Source of the DNA: Styela clava | Taxonomy: Eukaryota > Chordata > Ascidiacea > Stolidobranchia > Styelidae | DNA: 64,000 nt | Assembly: GCF_964204865.1 (NCBI RefSeq) | Contig: NC_135258.1 | Coordinates: 7,493,001-7,557,000, forward strand | Reading direction: 5' to 3' | Shown: positions 23,101-36,033 of the stretch, piece by piece | How the letters are laid out: each line of letters begins with the position of its first letter | How positions within the stretch are numbered: position 1 is the first letter of the stretch | Position numbers and translations under genes: made by a program | Notes under the pieces: model-generated | The model's database searches: none | What the model saw: only the letters and a program-made list of their open reading frames with translations | Told to the model about the DNA's origin: nothing

Positions 23101-26100
23101 TCTTATATATACTTAGATTCTTTCAGTTCCAACCTATTTAAATGCAATAGATATTTAAAAGTGGGGCGAAGTCGCTTTATTGTATATTAACTTATTGGTC
23201 TTAAAGTCCCAACCTTCCGAAATAATATTCTATGGGCCTATTCTGTTAATTATAACATTCAATTATGAAATCCAATTCAGGGACTGCGAAAAACTATAAA
23301 TTCACTATTCTGAACAATATTTTCAAATATGAATTATATTCCAATTAGGTCATGTTCATCGAAAAAGATATAGATCGCATATTCATTAAGTGTAAAATTG
23401 AAATGTGACAAACGATGATTTGAAAAATTTCTATTTTTTGCAACTTTTAGAAATAAAATGGGATTATAGTCACACTATGAAACTTCGAAGGCTCAAAATG
23501 ATAAATTTTGAAAAGAAACCATTCTGATTTATTCCCAAATTTGAATTTGTAGTAGGGTTAATTTCTAATCAATCTGAGTATTTGATTTGTTCTGGACATA
23601 GTATTTCGGCATTATCACTCAAACAAATAAGGCGGACGATGTGGTTAGTACAATTTACAATGAATTCAATTTCTTATAACAATCAATTTTAACAGTGTAT
23701 AGTCGAAATATATAAGCTATAGTCTATTTCCAAAATGATTGAATTATTGTTCCTTCCCACTGATAACAAGTTTAAAAATACCCGCTCTATTCAATACTAG
23801 AGCAAACTATAAATCTATGACATCTATTTGAATATTGTATTGACAGATACTTTTTCAATGTTGCTATAGTAAAACACATTAAGACAAGCACAATTACATA
23901 TTTATAATATGGAATATGAAAGCTTTCATTTGCAACTTATTTATTAGTAATTGACTGCATTGTGATTGTTGATTGGATCAAATTTTTATAAAAATATGTA
24001 CAGTTCATGGAGAACTGTTACAAGAATGAACATAATGTTAAATATGGTTCACTAAAGTCTTTGTTTGAATTAAGATGTTCTATGTTACACTATAGACTGT
24101 TTACTCACTCAGTCACTCCCATTGGAACGTAACAAGGCAAACAAATGAGTTCTTACTAACAATATGCTACTCAATTTGTGTGTATTTTATTGTGTTAAGC
24201 AAGCAGAAATCTTCATGTTGGATAATTTCAAATGTAGAATTAACAATTCATATGAAACAAACTGAAATCTAAAAAATTCAGTTCTATTTATGCAACTGTG
24301 ATTTGATGATTGGATTGTACACTCACATATTGATTGATATTGGTGATAAATTTATAGTAAAGTAATAATATAGGCAACTGTTTAAAATTTGGCCTCACCA
24401 AAAATCAAATTTATGCTCCTTATCATATAAAATGTAGGACTACTCATTAAAATTACTGCGTACTAAATTAGATCTCCTTAGTTTAAACAAACTAATGAAT
24501 TTTGTTAATATGCAAAATATTTAAAAAAATAATTGATCATTAAATTGATAACAATCTCTTGAATTCAGTCAATTTGTTGTAAACAAGGATCTCTGAGTAT
24601 GGATAATTCCCCGAGCCTAGTCTTATTATACTTTACCATTCCAAATTTTTATGCATACCTAAGAAAGAGTGTTTTGCAAACTGTTCCACATTCCCTAAAT
24701 AAATTTCCCAATCAATCAAATATATATAATAAAACTTATAGAATAAAATGAGTAATTACGAAAACTGGTCATTATTATTTTTCAACCATTCTTAAAAAAT
24801 TGTCTTGATAAGTGAAAAGTGTCATTTACTATGCCATCATTGACTTATTTTTGATTGGTAATTGTTATTGAAAAACAATCCATTGAAGTTTTTTCTACAC
24901 CGGAATTTGATTGTCAAACAGTTAAATTCATTCATGTGAAAGATAATATTATCGGATTTCATATAAAAGTGTTCACCTTTCTGTTTCGTTTGAGAACAGT
25001 TTGTGGGTGCGATCGCCTGAAAGTAGTTAAGAGGTTAAAAAATACCTTGATAATTATGAAAATGGAAAACCCGCCATATAGAATTATCAAGACCTGTTAT
25101 TACCATATGAAGTTCCAGTAAGTTGTATAATATCACCAATGACCTAACTAGCGACTGCAGTTTTAGAAATCACTTGCACGAAGTCAATGTTTGACCATCT
25201 GATTCCAAATTTTCAAATACAGTGTTAAAAAAATAATGATCAAAGTATGTTTCCATATTTTTAGGTTGAAATTGTCAACATGGTACAAGACGATGACAAA
25301 TTTCTACGTTTGCTGTTTGAGCAGTTGCAGGATGAATCACAAAGCAATGAAAGAAGGCGAGAACTCGCTGGATTTCTTCGAGAATTGTGCACTTTTTCAC
25401 AGATGTTACAGATCATGAATCGAGATGAATTTTTTAAGCAACTAGTCGAGCTTGGCATCTTGCAAACGGTAGAATTACTTCTTTCGTCAGATGACGCAAT
25501 GCTACGACAACTTGGCGTCGATATCTTTGCACATGTGGTGGAACACAGCCCATCAATGGTTCGCGAATTCGCGCACAAAGAGATGGAAGAGAACCAAACA
25601 AACGACGATGAATTGCTGATTAACCTCGTCATCGAACAGATGATTTGCGATCCAGATCCCGAATTGAGTGGTGCAATGCAGTTAATGAATCTACTTCGAA
25701 TTCTCTTAGACCCAGAAAACATGATGGCCAACAAGAATGAGAAAACAGAGTTTCTAAGTTTTTTCTATTATCACTGCATGCATGTATTAATGGCTCCGTT
25801 ACTCGCTAACACAGCTGAAGATAAAATCGGTAAAGGAGATTATCAGACGGCAAATTTACTCAGTCTTATTTTGGAGTTGATAACATTTTCTGTTGAGCAT
25901 CACACATACCATGTAAAGAACTACATTCTGAACAAGGATCTCTTGCGAAGGATTTTGATTCTTCTCAATTCAAGGCACAGATTCCTTGCTCTTGCAACGT
26001 TACGGTTTCTGAGAAAGATCATCAGCATGTCCGACGAACTCTATAATAAATATATCGTCAAAGGTGACTTGCTACAACCTGTCGTTGATGTTCTTTTCCT

Positions 26101-26932
26101 ATCAGGAAAACGATACAATCTTCTTAATTCTGCTATTTTAGAGATGTTTGAATACATTCGCACAGAGGACATGAAACTTCTAATCACATATATCGCTGAA
26201 AAACATCTACAATCCCTGGAAAAAATTGATTATGTGCAAACATTCAATGGAATAAAACAACGATACGAACAGCAGAAAGATCGTGCAAACAGACTAGGCG
26301 AACCAATGGATTCATTGGACACTTCGTTAGAAATAGAAAATAATCGATTTCGACGAGACGCTCGAACCATGGATGAGGACGAAGAGATGTGGTTTGATGC
26401 AGAAGAGGAGGAAGGAGACATTCTACTTTCACTTACAACGTCGTCAGAGGATCCCGACATGCCAAAGGTCAATATTGATAAAATTCTCGAGGTCGAGAAA
26501 AGGGAGGAAGCAGACACAGTGAAGCTCATTACAAAGCCTGCAGAAATAAGCGTTAACATAACATCAAGTCCAAATAATATAATCTCAGATAAAAAGAATC
26601 AAATAGCAGCTCTAACCAATGAATGTGCTAAAGTTACCAATGTTAATGGAATTGAAACTAATGGAGAACCAAATGCAGAACATGTTACAGCGATTCCGCC
26701 ATCGGAAACAACTACCTCCACACCCATTGTCACTGTTAAAACAGGGCTGGTCGGACTCGTTGATTACTCTGATGATGAAAGTGAAGAAGACGAAGAAAGC
26801 AACGGTGATGCTAACAAAAATGGAAAGGATGCAAGCCTTCTGAACAGTGCCAAAGCTACAGAGTCACCACCTCACTCAACAGAACCTGCAAGAAAAAAGC
26901 CTCGTCTACAGGCAGTTGTAGATAGCAATTGA
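20131..26932 (+). CDS. PPP4R3: Protein phosphatase 4 regulatory subunit 3 (SMEK/Falafel)
   Basis: Targeting subunit of the PP4 phosphatase, acting in the DNA-damage response, cell division and stress signalling. Three coding exons: 20131-20427, 21525-22139 and 25265-26932, all joined in phase 0, give 859 aa (human PPP4R3A 833). Residues 1-100 form the EVH1/PH-like domain that docks FxxP motifs and begin [20 protein letters not shown], almost identical to human. Exon 2 carries the Smk-1 region with [22 protein letters not shown] and [17 protein letters not shown]. Exon 3 continues with armadillo-like helices ([47 protein letters not shown]). The C-terminus has the conserved [12 protein letters not shown] acidic stretch and a basic ARKKPRL nuclear signal. 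It starts 5 nt after RPP38. AATAAA at 27407-27412 is a candidate poly(A) signal. Confidence 0.97.
20536..20749 (-). mobile_element. Family A MITE copy with target duplication (reference copy)
   Basis: 214 bp from GGTACTCCCATAGTGTGTGT to TTCTGGAGCGCC. Flanking 8-mers GAGTGTTT (20528-20535) and GAGTGTTC (20750-20757) match at 7 of 8, which marks the family as hAT-like by target-site length. It lies in PPP4R3 intron 1. The interior includes TTAGGGTTAGG. Confidence 0.85.
21221..21364. mobile_element. 144-bp hAT-type MITE with perfect target duplication
   Basis: Perfect 8-bp duplications GCTAGACT lie at 21213-21220 and 21365-21372. The ends AGTGTTTCTGAAAC and GTTTGTGGAACGCTGG are imperfect inverted repeats. 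It lies in PPP4R3 intron 1, about 150 nt before exon 2. Confidence 0.8.
22140..25264 (+). other. PPP4R3 intron 2 (3.1 kb)
   Basis: Apart from a 27-bp duplication at 22395-22448 I see no repeat family or alternative exon here. The sequence is strongly AT-rich and frames are short. The intron ends TTTTTAG before the GTTGAAATTGTCAAC start of exon 3. Reading through the donor at 22140 adds 37 codons and then stops, so retention would truncate the protein. Confidence 0.6.
22395..22448 (+). repeat. Two-copy 27-bp tandem duplication
   Basis: The unit runs from CCCTACACACACCAGC to ATGCTAGGAT and is present twice head to tail with no differences (22395-22421, 22422-22448). It lies in PPP4R3 intron 2. 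Confidence 0.85.
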
Positions 26933-27867
26933 CAATTTTCTAATCGATAGAAAAGTTTATCTTCCTGTGAAATTGTTTTTTACGGGAAATAATGTTCGAA
27001 TTCCATCGGCTCAGTTGGCACTAACTAAACTTGCCTGAGTTGAAACGTTGCAAGACCATGTTCTGCCTACGTTTCTGGTTGATCATGACCCAACACAACA
27101 TTTTAAACTTCTCTATCCGAAACTGCCAAATATGCTTCGTTCCTACTTTTTATATTGAAAATCATTGAAGAAGTCTCAGGTCTGCAGTTTGCACATGCTT
27201 GAGATCTTCTCAAGTTTCGTACTGATGGAGATATGTCAACAAGAAGCCTATTTTCTCTTGTTAGTTTGATGGAAGGAATACATTATTTCTCGATCAATAC
27301 CCAGACATGAACGTCCATATTATGAAGAAGTATAATTTACAAAGGATTCATAATGATATATTCGGCCATGCTCCTAAGTACAAGTTACGGCTACCAGCAG
27401 AGGACTAATAAAGCGGTAGATGTGGTTGGGACTTTGACTCCGCAATTGATTTTGAATATGCCACATCAGACTGGGAATTTGTATGCAGATTAGTATTCAT
27501 GCAATTCCAAGAAACGAAATATTCTGCTTCGTGCCCCACAAATAAGACAAATGAAAATATTGTGTTAGAATTCTGAATATAATTCCAAATTAATTGAAAT
27601 TAGCTGTATTTACTATATCTTTGAACAGATTGCATTTAAAACAGCAAGAGTTCATTGTCTGTGTGTTATTTCTTTTAAATTTTATCAGCAGTATTTAAAA
27701 AGTTATTGTCATGCCAACCAACCGGCCAGTATCTCTGAATACTTGTTTCGACTCTATTGAATTGTGGTCCATCCACAATTATCATGAGAAAATAGTTCGT
27801 ATTTCAGTGTGGAAATGTAATTATGAGATAGATTGAAACTAAGCGGCATACTTACTAATACTAATTT

Positions 27868-28100
27868 GGTACTACTGAAGTATGGCGGACACCGGAACGT
27901 AGTATGTGTACCTGGTTATGGTTGGGCCATAATTTCAGTTACAAATACTACGAAGGACACTTGACTAGTCCCCGGACTCGTAATAGAAATAAAATAAGGA
28001 AAATTGGAATAAAGTTATGGCCTAAACCTAACCTGGTACACATACTTACTACGTTCCGGTGTCCGCCATCTTTTCTTAGTATGCATACTTCAGAAGCACC
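27868..28100. mobile_element. Family C element, 233 bp, related to family A
   Basis: Like family A it begins GGTACTACTGAAGTATG and ends ACTTCAGAAGCACC. Inside both ends it has an extra inverted pair: ATGGCGGACACCGGAACGTA and its inverse TACGTTCCGGTGTCCGCCAT. It resembles copies at 59837-60031 and 61509-61696, which have a GGACACCGGAGC- or GGACACAGGAATG-like block on one side. Confidence 0.75.
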
Positions 28101-29494
28101 CTTATTTTAAGGTAATTTGAATGTCTGTTTTGGTCCTTGTCATAAAAGTAACTAACCACAAGTAATGAATCATTTGGCATCGATCATTTGGCATCGGTTA
28201 CTGTTGCATCACATTAGAACAATCTGTGACAATGATCAATTTTTTGATTGAACAATTTACTTATCCTGCTGCTCAATGTTTTCCCCATGTATAATATTAC
28301 TGGAAGTAATCGAAATTCAGGCACATTTACCACAGCAAATATGGTTGTCGATTCTAATGGTTTGGTATTTCGAATGATAATATGAAGTTTGTTCAATATT
28401 GCGACAAAATGATAAACAAGATAAAATTCGCCTTTTTGGCAATATAATATTTCATAGAGATGAAAATATATCCTAAGAAAACATTCGATTATTAATAAAA
28501 TTTATTGTAGCAAGAGGTAAAAAATCTTTTTCATCTCACATGAGAAAATGCAAACTAATAAATGAGCCTGTATTTTTGGAATCCATTTTTAATTACCTTT
28601 TAAAGGGGTTACAGAAGAATTTGTTGCTCACATGACCAATCAACATAGCCTTATCATACTTGGCTATGAATCCTTGTTACTAATGCAAGAGTTATCAAAA
28701 GTAATCAAAATGTCATTCAAACATGTTTAAAATTATTGGAGGTGTTGGTCGAATTTCTTTTGAATTTTGTCACCAGTAGATGCAGAATTATTTTTGTTCA
28801 CAAATCTCTAAAAACTAATCGTTCATTCGACCTCAAGAGTTATATCCTAATTTTTTTTCTGCAGAGTGGCCGTTATTAATTTACAAATTTAATCACCCAT
28901 TTCAGGAATATTTCTTTTGAAAGACAAAAACTAAAACAGAATTTAAAATAATTTCTATTTTATTGATAGAATCGTTATATTCCAGTCATATTACAATGGT
29001 TCCCCAAATCCTAATTTGGTCGATACAGTCCTGTGTTCAAATAATTCCTATTTAATAAATATCACAATCATTATCAAGTTTTGAAATTTATCTTGGTCAG
29101 TTCCAACAACATTGCCTTCCCAAGCAAGAGGCTGTCTATTGTTTTAAAAGCCTGAGTAGCGAAGAAAGATATTATGTTTTTGTACTTTTCTCACTCAGTT
29201 GTAAGCCTGCTTTTTTTGTAAGGGCGAATATTTCGTTTTTAAAAGCAAAACAGACCATGTCACATTTTTTCTTTGTGTCTGTTTTCTATCAAGAACATAT
29301 CTTTGAATCATATCTGGCGAAACATAGATTGTGATAATTAAAATCTTAAGATTTTTTGAAGCCTCGAATGTATTCCGAGTCTTCATATTAGTGTTATAAG
29401 TTTGAATATTTTTCTAAAATTATATTCGATAGGACTTTTAGTTATTTTTCTGGTATAAACCAGTCTATTGGAGATTCACTGTAGCAATATTTTT

Positions 29495-29697
29495 GGCGCT
29501 CCAGAAGTATGTGTACCAATATGGAGGTAACTAATTTTGTTTGCCTTCTTTACATCAAGTTGTGTAAAGGGACTGGAGTCTATGGGCAGGGGGATATTCA
29601 CTTGGCTAACCCAGAACTTGTAATAGAACTATAATGAGAAAAATTTGAATAAAATTATGCCCTATCCCTAACCTGGTACACATACTATGGGATTACC
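29495..29697 (+). mobile_element. Family A MITE copy
   Basis: Starts GGCGCTCCAGAAGTATGTGT, carries TTTACATCAAGTTGTGTAAA, and ends ACTATGGGATTACC. It is one of the best-preserved copies, with the family start intact. Confidence 0.8.
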
Positions 29698-29963
29698 ATA
29701 TATGCTAACTATACAAGGATAGGATTTCATATTTTTGAAACTTGTTTCTGGATGTCATATTATATATTGAAAGCTAACCTTGTTTTGTCCCATTTATGAT
29801 CTGAAGATATGTCTCCTACAGAAAGTTGGATTTGTCTCATCCTGCTGAACTTTTTTTAATTGTTGTAAAATACAATAGTGCTAATGCCGCACTTTTTATA
29901 TTGTTCATCTTGTGTGTCTATGACGAGGATTAAGAGTTGGACATAATGAAGCTTCAATTTTCG

Positions 29964-30420
29964 CCAATAGAATAGGATTTACATATTTCTCCCGTGTAGA
30001 GGAAAGGTTAATCATATGGCGAATCACGTGTCGGATATGGTATCAGTTAGCCAGTTGTTTGTTTCAGAGGCATGGGCTTATTGGTGGCGGAACGTGAACC
30101 ACCCCGCGACGGAGATGAGTCAGTCAGCAATCCTTTTGGACATAGTTACCCACATATGATTTCAAACTTGCAAAACCATGTAGGGTAATCAGAGGCGCGG
30201 CGGGTCGAGCGAATTCCTGACGCTTGGCATGATATGCCACACCGCGAGGTGTTACCAAGTAACAAGAAATGCCGATAAGATGGCTTTAATCATATGTTAA
30301 ATCGCAGCCTCTAGTACCAGCCCGTGTTAGACACGGGCTTTGTTGGCCAGTTATTTGTGTCAGATGCATTACCCCGATGGCGGAGAGAGACGCGCAGTAT
30401 GGTGTGTAAAATGTTTGGGT
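29964..30420 (+). repeat. Dispersed repeat family D, copy 2, partly doubled
   Basis: ACATATTTCTCCCG then ATCATATGGCGAATCACG match the other D copies. The following part (AGCCAGTTGTTTGTTTCAGA then GGTGGCGG) recurs about 290 nt later as GGCCAGTTATTTGTGTCAGA then GATGGCGG, suggesting two diverged units in tandem. This block is richer in GC than its surroundings. No coding capacity or class was recognised. Confidence 0.5.
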
Positions 30421-31818
30421 TAAAAGATAAGAGGATTAGATAATCGTGATGAGCGCTTGTCATCTCACCTGCGTAGATTTGCAGGTTCCGATCACGCGGG
30501 GGATGTTTTTGTGCAAGAAAATGGAAGGATTTCTCGCCGCCGTACGTTGATTCGCGTCGTTACATTGTTGTCAAAACCTAACTAAATCGTTCTATAACAA
30601 GCCCAACAAAGAAGCGAAATTTTCCTGTATAATTTGAATGAAAGGCCAGGGTTTCGTTTTCATATTTTATTTGTGCGTATAATTCATAGACTATTGCAGA
30701 ACAAGCTTCGAAGCGTGATTGAGCTCCTTTATAGGGTTCCATTACATTTGAACCCACGTACATTTGAACCCATGACAATTGCACCTGCATACTATTGCAC
30801 CTATGGACATTTTTTTTGTTTTACGACACATTCCGTGCGGCCCGCAGAACAATTTTCGCGTAAACTACTAAACCATTGGCGGATATATATTTGTATTTAT
30901 TAGCAGAACAATTTTGATTTATTTTTTAAACTATTTCGACTGGTAATAGTCCTTTTCCTAATCCCGATGTCGCAATTGATGTTTGTTAAAATCACGGAAT
31001 TTCATTGTTGTATCTATAAACGTTAAGACGGTGGCTATATGGGAATGACGTCCCCGGAATTTTTGTTGTGCAGACAGGACCAAGCCGATGATATGAGCTC
31101 GCGTCAAGTAACTCCTCATTTGAAAAGACGTTTTCTGCTTTATTTTGGTCAAAACACTTCTCTATTTTCAAGCGGTGACCATGTGACAGCAGTGACGAAT
31201 CGCAGGGCTGACTTAGCGCCGCGCGATTCAGTTTTTTTTATCTGGGTCCGAGGTCGACGAACTTGGTTGTTTTTTTGGCGGTGGCAGTAGCCTGCTCACG
31301 CTACAAGAAATAAATTTATCATACAATAAGTGTAGTAAAAAAATGCCCGAAGTAAACGTATATATATTCCTTCCACAACAACGTTAAACCACAGTGTCTA
31401 GTGTGTTTTCAAGTAATATCATAATTATGAATTACCAAATACGTTTAGAATGATGCGCAAATTATTTACGGTGAATTCCCTCCAAAGAGTTTGGAGGGAA
31501 TTCCACTCTGATAGTGTTATACTTTTCGATCAGCTTTATACCACATTAAGGCACTTTTACACTTCCCCATTGTTATTTCTAGGTTTTTATTTCAAGTCTG
31601 AAAATTTTTGTTTTCTAAACGGCATTGTAGGCGAGAAACTAATAAAATGCAAAGTAGCTTCTAGTTCTCGCAAATGATATTGTTTAACGTCATTGTTCTC
31701 GCATAACCCCTAAAACAGTCTGCAAATGCACTTCCTGAAGAGACAAGACGTTGCGAGATATGAATATCAATTGCATTGTTATGTCATAAACGTTGTCTGA
31801 GCCAATAGCTGAATAAAA

Positions 31819-31928
31819 GATGCTCCCAAAGTATGTGTACCAAGATGACGCACAACCTGAACATGGTATGTGTACCAGGTTAGGTTTCAGGTTATGCGTC
31901 ATCTTGGTACACATCATCCCGGAGCGCC
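31819..31928. mobile_element. 110-bp palindromic derivative of family A/C
   Basis: Almost the whole element folds back: GTATGTGTACCAAGATGACG at the left and its near-complement CGTCATCTTGGTACACAT at the right, with termini GATGCTCC and GGAGCGCC. Flanks GAATAAAA and GAACAAAG match at 6 of 8. The partner is 62339-62449. Confidence 0.75.
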
Positions 31929-34900
31929 GAACAAAGGTACACAGCGGTGCAGACATGCGTCTAAGATTAGGGGTTTTGAAAATTACCATACCGGCCAGGA
32001 ATTAACAATTTAAATATGAGCAATCGCAGCCCTGACTGCCCAACTGACGGTACATTATAATAGTTTACTTATTGTTAGATTAATTTAAGGCCGGTTTTAT
32101 CAATTATAATTGCAGATATGTTAGTATTTTATTTTTATTTTATTCGTGCCTTGGTGGGTCACGAATAAAACGCGGTGGGACACTTTGTGACCCGCGGGTG
32201 TGAAGGCGTTTTTGCTCAAGTATCCTTAGCAGTCAGTATACACGTATACACACTATGCAATAATGCAAATGCAGAGAAAAAATCAGTACTCTAATCAATC
32301 CAATATTTATGAAGTAGCAATAATCACCACGATTGATTAATGTTGTGCTCAAAAATATAATGCCGAGATTCTGAAAATGGATGTATTGGATATTAAAAAT
32401 ACTTGTAATATTCAAATGGGCTCGACAGTGAGCCTTTTAAAATACCGTGACTCTAGTTCAGACAGTCTCGAGAGGCAAAACGTTTTTCCTCGTCGTTCAA
32501 TTTATGTCTTTGTTCCGTTATATTTATAATTTGAAATTTACAACGGAGCTCCCACCCTCCCTCTCAGATTGAACTTCGGGCTTGAAGTAGGAGTATTCGA
32601 AATTTTGTCAAATTTTTAACTGCATGATTCGGAGACCTGTAGTTTAAGAGGCATGTTATTTATTATGGATAGATATGGAGGGGGGAACGATGAATTTATG
32701 GTGATTTGGAAAAACATCTGAATTGAAATCAAAGCAATTTCAGTTTTTAAGAACAAAAGGGCGGCTGAGTCCACTCGGTGATTGACACCCCATGTTAAGC
32801 ACTATCGTCGTCATAACTCAGATTACTGTGAACTAGGTATGATTCCATAGAGGTCATTCCATAAATGCATAAGAATTTCCGTACTCCTCGCTATCGTAGG
32901 GTAATTAACGAAAGCACGTGTCGCTTACGGCTTCCTTCACTACAAAGTCCGAGCATCTGAAGGAAATAACTGGTTGATTCAGTTTGGTCCAAGGTTGTCC
33001 GCTTCAAGGGCACAAAATTATTTTTGCATTGTTCGCGGGTCAAAAAAGTGCCAAGATAACATGCAAGACGTCTTTCTATGTCTATATTTAGTTTAAGATT
33101 TCAAACTCTTCATAACGGAAAAAGTGCTTCCCCAAAGGTAAGTTCTTTCGAATATCGATAAAATTCTCAGAGCAAAATCCCTTAACTTCAATAAAACCTC
33201 ATTGCTCACACGATTCTAAAATGCCGTTTTAAATTATATTTATCTGTCAACGACAAAACTTGCCTAAATATCAAGCAAGCAGTGTGGAATTCTTCTTATC
33301 TGGGTTAACTATTCCCTTAAAATTCTCACAGGCTCGATTAAATGCATCCCATCGACTGTATATTCTACGTCACAAGATTGTCATCTATTATTTTATGTAC
33401 ATGTTTCATTTTAATCTTCAGCAACGTCCCATCTAGTGCGTCATCACTTTTTTGTACCAAAGATTGAGTTCAAAATCAAATAACTCATCTTATTGGTAAC
33501 GGTACGAGAGTCCAAGATTTGCCATAAAGCCGTACTAACCCCTTCCTTCTCGCGAGGATGACTACCAGGTTGGCAGGATTGACGTATTTATTTTTCCAAA
33601 TTACATATGCAATTCGACTTTTTGATATTATTTTCTTGTTCGACTTTCTTATGGGAGCCGCTGCTCGATAACCAAATTTGAGCGGCCTTCTCATCCCGAA
33701 ATGCTTTTTATTTATTGTTATTTGTATAGCAGTGTGCTTCCAGTATGGTGAGAAAACAAACTACAGATTACCGAAATGAAAAAAACTCATCCTGTCTTGG
33801 CAATTCGTCTAAATGCGCCAGTTCAAGACAATTCACTATTAGAATAGGACACATCGTCTAATCACCTGCTCCGGAAACCAATCCATTCCCACACTACAAA
33901 AAAAAACTCAATTTTCCGAAATACACTTTCCAAAATTTTATTGAACCAGATAATATGCGATACATTGCCAGATATGTTACAATAAGAATTTGAATAGAAG
34001 ATCACAACATTTTGCGACAAAAACTGAAAACAAAACAACATATTTCAATATTTTACAGGATAATAAAACACAATTTCTTGTAAGCCAAAAGAGAGCTGTT
34101 TTCAAATATGCCTGATTTGCCACTCTCAAATACCAAATTTTTTAATGAATAAGACTGAAAGAGTGTCCAGGGCACCACCATAAATTTCAGCAAAAATCAA
34201 GAGGTTAAAAATTTTCCTATCACAGCGGAGCTACCTTAGCTTGAATTTCTGTTTATCAGGCACATCAAAAACAATAGTATGAAGAATCAAACACAAACTA
34301 AAGAGCCAATTTTGGCAATATCAGTATTGGATAACAATTTTAAAGCGCCATAATTAATATCAAATTAACCGAATATAAGTAATTTGGACGAAAAGAGGAC
34401 ATTCCGAATTAGGCTTTTGAATCTGTTATAATTCTTGTTGTGTTTCACGAGTATAGATATGACATCATCAAAGTCTTACATCATACTTTTCTGGATATGC
34501 TTATTTGCTATTCTGGTATAACAATGGGAAATTTCACCAAATAGAAGATGGGCATTGGCCAAATATAAAATCTGGGAATCATCACTGGGTCACTTCAACA
34601 ATTCCAACTGGCATGCATCATCAATCTCTCACATGCAAGTAAATAAGATAATAGTATCAGAATAAGCATAATATGTGTTCAGGCAAGCATATGAAAATAA
34701 CTCAGAACACATTCAAACAACAATTAAAATTATAATTGCCTTATTAATTTGATCATGACCAAATGAAGAGCTAATTTATTAAACCTTTTTTGTCATTTTT
34801 CCATCCTAACATTATCAAATGAGCGTTTGACTGTTAGTGATGAAAAATAACTCTCAACACAAATTAAAAATTAATTCCATAAGTCATTGAGGCATCACTT

Positions 34901-35736
34901 AGAACAAAACTGGCAAAAAATTATTTTTGTGAACGAATTTTCAACTCCAATCATAGTCGATCAGTCTTTCATAGAATACGATTAACAAAAATGCATCTAA
35001 ATCAACTATTTTCCCTGTAATCATAAAATAGTGGTTAATGGTATTTTCAAAATCAATACATTCTTATAATATGCATGCAATAATACATTCATTGAATAAT
35101 CATACTTTACATGCAATTACCTGGTAGTATATCAACTACTTTTTTCAGTTACCAACAAAATAAACAATACAAGCAAAATACTTCCCACTTCAACATTTTC
35201 TGTTCGAGCCGATGATATTGTAGCAGGTACATTCAGCGCTACCATGCTGAAAATTTATCATATTAACAATTTAATTGAATTTTGAGAATTTAAGTTTAGC
35301 CAAAGACCAATACAGAGTATATTTTGTGATGAGAAACGAATAAAACTTGAGAATATGGATTGTCGAGGTTGAGTAAGATGTAACAAATCAATATGAAGTC
35401 GAAATCTAGATAGGTTGCGAGACATACAATGTTAAAGTGGGAGAACAATAACTTAAAAGACTATAGAAGAAATGAAATGCCACGTTGTATCATAGCAATA
35501 AATAAATAACACTTATTATATATCAACAATACAAGACACCTGTGCAAGAAATAATCAAATGAGAGTCGTCAGTTGCAATCTTGACTAATGCTCAACTGAG
35601 AGATGATGAGCATTAGAAAATGAATGTATTTGATGGATGAGGCAGACAGCAGGAAGAAATTTTACAAATTGATGAAACGATTTTTTTAAAATCCTATAAT
35701 GGTTTTGAAACACAAATTTACACTTTCTGTCTATAC

Positions 35737-36033
35737 TAGTGGTTCTCAAACGCGGCCCGCTAATGGGGCATAGACAATTTTGTGAGGAACGTGAAGCTAC
35801 CGTTAATTGGAAATAATTGTTAGATTTGATCTTGCCTGCCTTATTTTAGATATTTAAATTTCAAAACTTTTTATTTACTTATGTTCCAACCACGTATTTT
35901 CATCGTGTTTTCTGAATGAAACATACTTTCGCCTTAGCATCTGTTATTCGTAGCTTATTGTTAGCTAGTTTGAGGTAAGGCGCTAGACTTAACAAATTCT
36001 AAAAAGGAGGCATAAAAAGTTTGAGAACCAATG
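35737..36033. mobile_element. hAT-type element family B, copy 2
   Basis: 297 bp bounded by TAGTGGTTCTCAAACGCGGC and AGTTTGAGAACCAATG. Flanking 8-mers GTCTATAC (35729-35736) and GTCTAAAC (36034-36041) match at 7 of 8. The interior is shared with 17889-18202. Confidence 0.85.

Noticed and set aside
33485-33694. 69-codon basic ORF on the minus strand
   Set aside because: No family recognised; isolated and short. Possibly a repeat fragment.
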